This document shows positions 60,659 through 64,000 of a stretch of 64,000 nt of DNA, one piece after another. Position numbers and translations under genes: made by a program. Each line of letters starts with the position of its first letter. Within the stretch, counting starts at the first letter, position 1. The notes below the pieces were generated by a model, which saw only the letters and a list, made by a program, of their open reading frames with translations, searched no databases and was not told the DNA's origin. The DNA comes from Parvibaculum sp. (lineage in GTDB: Bacteria > Pseudomonadota > Alphaproteobacteria > Parvibaculales > Parvibaculaceae), in assembly GCF_019635935.1 (NCBI RefSeq), contig NZ_JAHBYN010000001.1, positions 1 through 64,000 on the forward strand, read 5' to 3'.

Positions 60659-62077
60659 TTGAACGACGAAATAGAGATCGGCCGTAGCGAGCGTAAACGC
60701 GGCAGCGGCGGTTCCGGCAACAAGCCGAAAGAACCGACGCGGGCCTTTGTGCTGGTGCCTTGGCTGAAGTCCCGCCCGAAAGGCGAGGGTGCAGGTGCGC
60801 GCTCTCCCGAATCCAGGCTGGAAGAAGCGGTTGGTCTCGCCGCCGCCATCGCCCTCGATGTGGTGGGCAGCGCTGTCGTTCCGCTCGCCAATCCGCGGCC
60901 GGCCACGCTCCTCGGCGAAGGCAAGGTCGAGGAGTTGAAGGGCCAGTTTGCCGAACTCCGCATCGAACTCGTCATCGTCGACGGACCCCTCGGCCCCGGC
61001 CAGCAGCGCAATCTCGAAAAGGCCTGGAACCTGAAGGTGCTCGACCGCACCGGTCTCATTCTTGAAATTTTCGGCGAGCGCGCCGGCACACGCGAAGGCA
61101 CGTTGCAGGTCGAGCTCGCGCATCTCAACTACCAGAAAACCCGCCTCGTCCGCAGCTGGACCCATCTTGAGCGTCAGCGCGGCGGCTTCGGCTTTCTCGG
61201 CGGCCCCGGCGAAACCCAGATCGAAGCCGACCGGCGGCTGATCCAGGAACGCATCGCCAAGCTCGAGCGCCAGCTCGAAACGGTGAAGCGCACCCGCGAA
61301 CTCCACCGCAAGACGCGCCGCGAGGCGCCTTATCCGGTTGTCGCTTTGGTCGGCTACACCAACGCCGGCAAATCGACACTCTTCAACCGGCTGACCGAGG
61401 CCGGCGTCTTCGCCGAGAACCTGCTCTTCGCGACCCTCGACCCGACCATGCGTGCGCTGCTGCTGCCGAGCGGCCGCAAGATCATCCTGTCGGACACGGT
61501 GGGCTTCATCTCCGACCTGCCGACGCATCTCGTCGCCGCCTTCCGCGCCACGCTCGAAGAAGTGCTCGAGGCCGAGGTGATCCTGCATGTCCGCGATGCC
61601 GCGCATGAGGAAACCGCGGTCCAGAAAAAAGACGTCGAGCAGGTCCTGGCCTCGCTCGGCGTGACGAAAGAGTCGGCCACCGCCAACGGTCAGCATGTGG
61701 TCGACGTATTGAACAAGATCGACCTGCTGGACGAGGAAGGCGCCGCCGCACTCAACGCCGCCGCCCGCGCGCCGCTTTCGGTCGCCGTCTCGGCGCTGAC
61801 CGGGCAGGGCGTCGATGAACTGCTGAAGCTGATCGACAGCCTGATCGTCGATGACGAACGCAGCGTGACATTCGACATTCCGGCGGGCGAGGGCGAAGCG
61901 ATGGCCTGGCTTCACGCCAACGCCCATGTCCGCAAGCGCGAGGACCGCGACGACGGCATCGTCCATCTCGAAATCGGCATGACACCGATGATGACCGGCC
62001 GTTTCGAAAAGCGTTTCCCGGAACTGGCGCGCCGTCTCGGCGCGGCTGCCATCGCCGAAATCGAGGCGGCCGAGTAA
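60659..62077 (+). CDS. hflX: Ribosome-associated GTPase HflX
   Basis: GTPase that splits or rescues stalled ribosomes, especially under heat stress. The 472-residue protein has an N-terminal HflX domain with GEGKVEELK and a glycine-rich loop (RGGFGFLGGPGETQIEADRR). The G domain has G1 GYTNAGKST, G3 DTVGF and NKID (G4). The TTG start at 60659 has GAAGAG upstream, and no ATG is available before the conserved part. Confidence 0.95.
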   Translation: MNDEIEIGRSERKRGSGGSGNKPKEPTRAFVLVPWLKSRPKGEGAGARSPESRLEEAVGLAAAIALDVVGSAVVPLANPRPATLLGEGKVEELKGQFAELRIELVIVDGPLGPGQQRNLEKAWNLKVLDRTGLILEIFGERAGTREGTLQVELAHLNYQKTRLVRSWTHLERQRGGFGFLGGPGETQIEADRRLIQERIAKLERQLETVKRTRELHRKTRREAPYPVVALVGYTNAGKSTLFNRLTEAGVFAENLLFATLDPTMRALLLPSGRKIILSDTVGFISDLPTHLVAAFRATLEEVLEAEVILHVRDAAHEETAVQKKDVEQVLASLGVTKESATANGQHVVDVLNKIDLLDEEGAAALNAAARAPLSVAVSALTGQGVDELLKLIDSLIVDDERSVTFDIPAGEGEAMAWLHANAHVRKREDRDDGIVHLEIGMTPMMTGRFEKRFPELARRLGAAAIAEIEAAE

Positions 62078-62087
62078 CGGACGGAAA

Positions 62088-62918
62088 ATGTCAAACCTTA
62101 ACGACAATGTCGTCGCACTGATGCGGGAAGTCGCCGCGCGGGAGATAATGCCGCGCTTTCGCGCACTGGCCGACAGCGACATCGAGGAAAAATCGAAAGG
62201 CGATCTTGTGACGATCGCCGACCGCGCCTCCGAGCTCTGGCTGACGCCGCGCCTTGAGGCGCTTGTCGCCGGCTCGCATGTGCTGGGCGAGGAGGCCGCC
62301 GCCGCCGACCCTGCCTTGCTGGACCGTCTCTCCGATGACAAGGCGCTATGGACCGTCGATCCTGTCGACGGCACCGGCAATTTCGTCGCCGGACGCGAGA
62401 CCTTCGGCGTCATGGTGTCGCTGGTCGAGAAAGGCGAGACAACCCACGCCTGGATTTATCTTCCGGTTGCGGACGAATTCGCCATTGCCGAACGCGGCGC
62501 CGGCGCCTTCTGGATGTCGGGGGGTGAAACCGGCCGCCTGATGTCCGGCCGCGCTGCGCCCGCCACGGCCGATCAATCGGCAAGCTTCTATGTCCGCTTC
62601 ATGCCGGATGAATGGCGCGCCGGCATCGAAAAACACGCCGAGGGCATTGGCCGCCGGGAATCGACGCTCTGCTCGGCCGTCGACTACACTTCCGTCGCGC
62701 GCGGCCGCCACGACTTCGTCACCTACTACCGGATGCTGCCCTGGGATCACGTGCCGGGAACGCTGATCCTGCGCGAGGCGGGCGGCGTCGTTCGCGACAT
62801 CGAAACCGGCCTCGATTACTCGCCGCGCACCCTGAAGGGACCGCATCTCGTCGCCCGCGACGAGGAGAGCTGGCAAAGCACGGCAGAGAGCATCCGTGCG
62901 TTGCGCGCGCATCTCTAG
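62088..62918 (+). CDS. Inositol monophosphatase family protein
   Basis: Mg-dependent sugar/nucleotide phosphatase family. In the 276-residue protein Glu of LGEEAA and the signature WTVDPVDGTGNFVAG supply the metal site, and the second motif is PWDHVPGTLILREAGG. The exact substrate (inositol-phosphate, histidinol-phosphate or PAP) cannot be told. It starts 10 nt after hflX and is probably co-transcribed. Confidence 0.85.
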   Translation: MSNLNDNVVALMREVAAREIMPRFRALADSDIEEKSKGDLVTIADRASELWLTPRLEALVAGSHVLGEEAAAADPALLDRLSDDKALWTVDPVDGTGNFVAGRETFGVMVSLVEKGETTHAWIYLPVADEFAIAERGAGAFWMSGGETGRLMSGRAAPATADQSASFYVRFMPDEWRAGIEKHAEGIGRRESTLCSAVDYTSVARGRHDFVTYYRMLPWDHVPGTLILREAGGVVRDIETGLDYSPRTLKGPHLVARDEESWQSTAESIRALRAHL

Positions 62919-62963
62919 AGCAATTCCAGGAAAAGTGGAATCCGGTTTTCCGTCCGGAATTGC
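62917..62963. repeat. Rhizobiales-type intergenic palindromic repeat
   Basis: The sequence has outer arms GCAATTCC (62920-62927) and GGAATTGC (62956-62963) and inner arms GGAAAA and TTTTCC. The AGAGCAATTCC...AAAAGTGGAA...GGTTTTCC layout matches the palindromic repeat family scattered through Rhizobium, Brucella and related genomes (recognised from memory). It begins inside the stop codon of the IMPase gene. Confidence 0.72.
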
Positions 62964-62970
62964 GCAAAAC

Positions 62971-63002
62971 AAAAAAGGTTAGAGCGACATGTCGCTCTAA
63001 CC
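62971..63002 (-). terminator. mazG terminator containing the stop codon
   Basis: A perfect 26-bp palindrome from 62977 to 63002 (arm GGTTAGAGCGACA) is followed on the reverse strand by TTTTTT. The mazG TAG (62997-62999) lies inside the stem. Confidence 0.75.
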
Positions 63003-63794
63003 GCGCTCCTCGCGCTTGGCTTCGTCCCACAGCGCATCCATTTCCTCGAGCGTCGACTCTTCCGGCCGCTTGCCCTGCGCCGCAAGTTTTTCCTCGATCC
63101 GCCCGAAACGGCGGCGGAACTTCGCATTGGCGCGCCGGAGCGCGGCTTCGGGATCGACCTTCATGTGCCGGGCGAGATTGGCATAGACGAACAGCAGATC
63201 ACCCATCTCGTCTTCCAGCCGGTCGGCATCGCCGCCCTTGGCGATCTCTTCGGAAAGCTCCAGCATCTCTTCGTTGAGCTTCTCGATCACCATGCGCGTT
63301 TCCGGCCAGTCGAAGCCGACACGCGCCGCGCGGTTCTGAAGTTTGACGGCGCGTGAAAGCGCGGGCAGGGCGAGCGGCACATCGTCGAGAATGCTTGTTG
63401 CGGCAGCGCCCTTGGCCGCCCGCTCTTCCGCCTTGATCTCCTCCCACCGGCCCCTGACGGCGCCGGCATCGCGCTGCGTCTCGTCGCCGAACACATGCGG
63501 GTGCCGCCGTACCATCTTGTCGGAAATCGCCGCCGCCACATCCTCGAAGCCGAACGCGCCTTGTTCCGTCGCCATCTGTGCGTGGAACACCACCTGCAAC
63601 AGCAGGTCGCCGAGCTCGTCCTTCAACTCGTCCATGTCGCCGCGCTCGATCGCCTCGGCGACCTCATAGGCTTCCTCGATCGTGTAGGGCGCGATCGACG
63701 CGAAATTCTGTTCGAGATCCCAGGGGCAACCGCCGTCGGGGTCGCGCAGCCGCGCCATGATCGCGAGAAGCCGGTCGATGGCGCGTTCGCTCAA
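62997..63794 (-). CDS. mazG: Nucleoside triphosphate pyrophosphohydrolase MazG
   Basis: Hydrolyses NTPs/dNTPs to monophosphates and PPi. The 265-residue protein has tandem MazG domains: the first (~5-115) with EEAYEVAEAIERGD and DELGDLLLQVVFHA, and the second (~145-230) with LNEEMLELSEEIAKGG and DEMGDLLFVYANLA. Family numbering places the metal-binding Glu/Asp there. The TTG start at 63794 has GAGGAG 6 nt upstream, better than any ATG in frame. It lies 10 nt after the upstream transporter gene. Confidence 0.93.
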   Translation of the reverse strand: MSERAIDRLLAIMARLRDPDGGCPWDLEQNFASIAPYTIEEAYEVAEAIERGDMDELKDELGDLLLQVVFHAQMATEQGAFGFEDVAAAISDKMVRRHPHVFGDETQRDAGAVRGRWEEIKAEERAAKGAAATSILDDVPLALPALSRAVKLQNRAARVGFDWPETRMVIEKLNEEMLELSEEIAKGGDADRLEDEMGDLLFVYANLARHMKVDPEAALRRANAKFRRRFGRIEEKLAAQGKRPEESTLEEMDALWDEAKREERG

Positions 63795-63804
63795 GGCGCT
63801 CTCC

Positions 63805-64000
63805 TCAGTCGCCGGCGCGGTCGACGATGCCGCCCGCCGACCCGACCTGCACCACGGCCGCCGCCGCGTCGCTGACGTCATGCGGCTTGTGCTCGCCTTC
63901 TATCGCACGGATACGTTCGCGCAATTGCGTCTGTTCCGCCTTGCCGAGCGGGAAGCCCCACATCACCGCCGCCGCCGCCAGCATGGTCAGCGCCGGCAGC
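63805..64000 (-). CDS. 3' end of a membrane transporter gene (partial)
   Basis: The 64 in-frame codons from the window edge to TGA 63805 begin with a hydrophobic stretch (LPALTMLAAAAVMWGFPL) followed by a charged tail (QLRERIRAIEGEH). This is the usual end of an MFS sugar/drug transporter of the GPH type. The family assignment is tentative, because only the last helix is visible. mazG follows 10 nt later on the same strand. Confidence 0.6.
   Translation of the reverse strand, partial: LPALTMLAAAAVMWGFPLGKAEQTQLRERIRAIEGEHKPHDVSDAAAAVVQVGSAGGIVDRAGD

Overview
The window is a dense, GC-rich, entirely chromosomal-looking stretch of an alphaproteobacterium. The order of its conserved blocks is alphaproteobacterial: fabZ-lpxA-lpxI-lpxB, gltX-gltA, dusB-ntrBC-ntrYX-trkA-dat-hfq-hflX, and pdhABC-lpd with lipA. 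A Rhizobiales-type intergenic palindrome near 62.9 kb and a GAAC-N7-GAAC LexA box point the same way. A Parvibaculum-like member of the Hyphomicrobiales (Rhizobiales) fits best. That is a judgement from memory of gene order, not a database match.

Left part (1-15.5 kb): lipid A genes fabZ, lpxA, lpxI and lpxB run forward into a bidirectional terminator facing gltX-gltA (reverse). comEC is divergent from gltX and converges on lexA. The reverse strand then carries trpG-trpD-trpC, a GNAT acetyltransferase, kdsA, moaC, moeA and lexA. The GNAT-trpC spacer (12.63-12.90 kb) is unusually rich in repeats: three PhoB-like half-sites 11 bp apart, a 14-bp inverted repeat, and five TTATCCCC-type elements, two of which form a perfect hairpin.

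15.5-22.5 kb: a secreted S8 serine protease with a C-terminal beta-barrel-like domain and a flavoprotein monooxygenase lie on the forward strand. They split the tryptophan genes, because ppiD-trpE lie beyond them on the reverse strand. 22.5-30 kb: a small membrane protein, a 569-bp spacer with a reverse-strand terminator, tpiA, a cold-shock gene with a long leader and strong terminator, three tiny genes in series, a DUF4386-like membrane protein divergent from an AraC regulator, then secG and pyrG.

29.5-37.5 kb is the accessory part. A phyH-type dioxygenase is co-oriented with a tetR regulator whose promoter abuts a perfect 33-unit AG/CT dinucleotide tract. About 1.29 kb away the tetR promoter and first codons recur as a decayed copy, and one unknown lipoprotein gene lies between the two copies. 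This is the strongest candidate for something undescribed: a possible length-variable switch. Next come the preQ0/preQ1 genes queC-queE-queD-queF, where QueD lacks its usual Cys, and a DUF1302 outer-membrane protein divergent from a PadR regulator.

37.5-64 kb: eno, ftsB, pdhA-pdhB-pdhC-lpd, a sulfatase, a PAS protein, lipA and a Coq10/RatA-type START protein run forward. pncC(cinA), pgpA and ispDF (reverse) are divergent from the dusB-ntrB-ntrC-ntrY-ntrX-trkA-dat-hfq-hflX-IMPase run. NtrX lacks the GAFTGA loop that NtrC has. mazG and the 3' end of a transporter gene close the window on the reverse strand. No rRNA gene, complete tRNA, CRISPR array, insertion sequence or prophage was seen.
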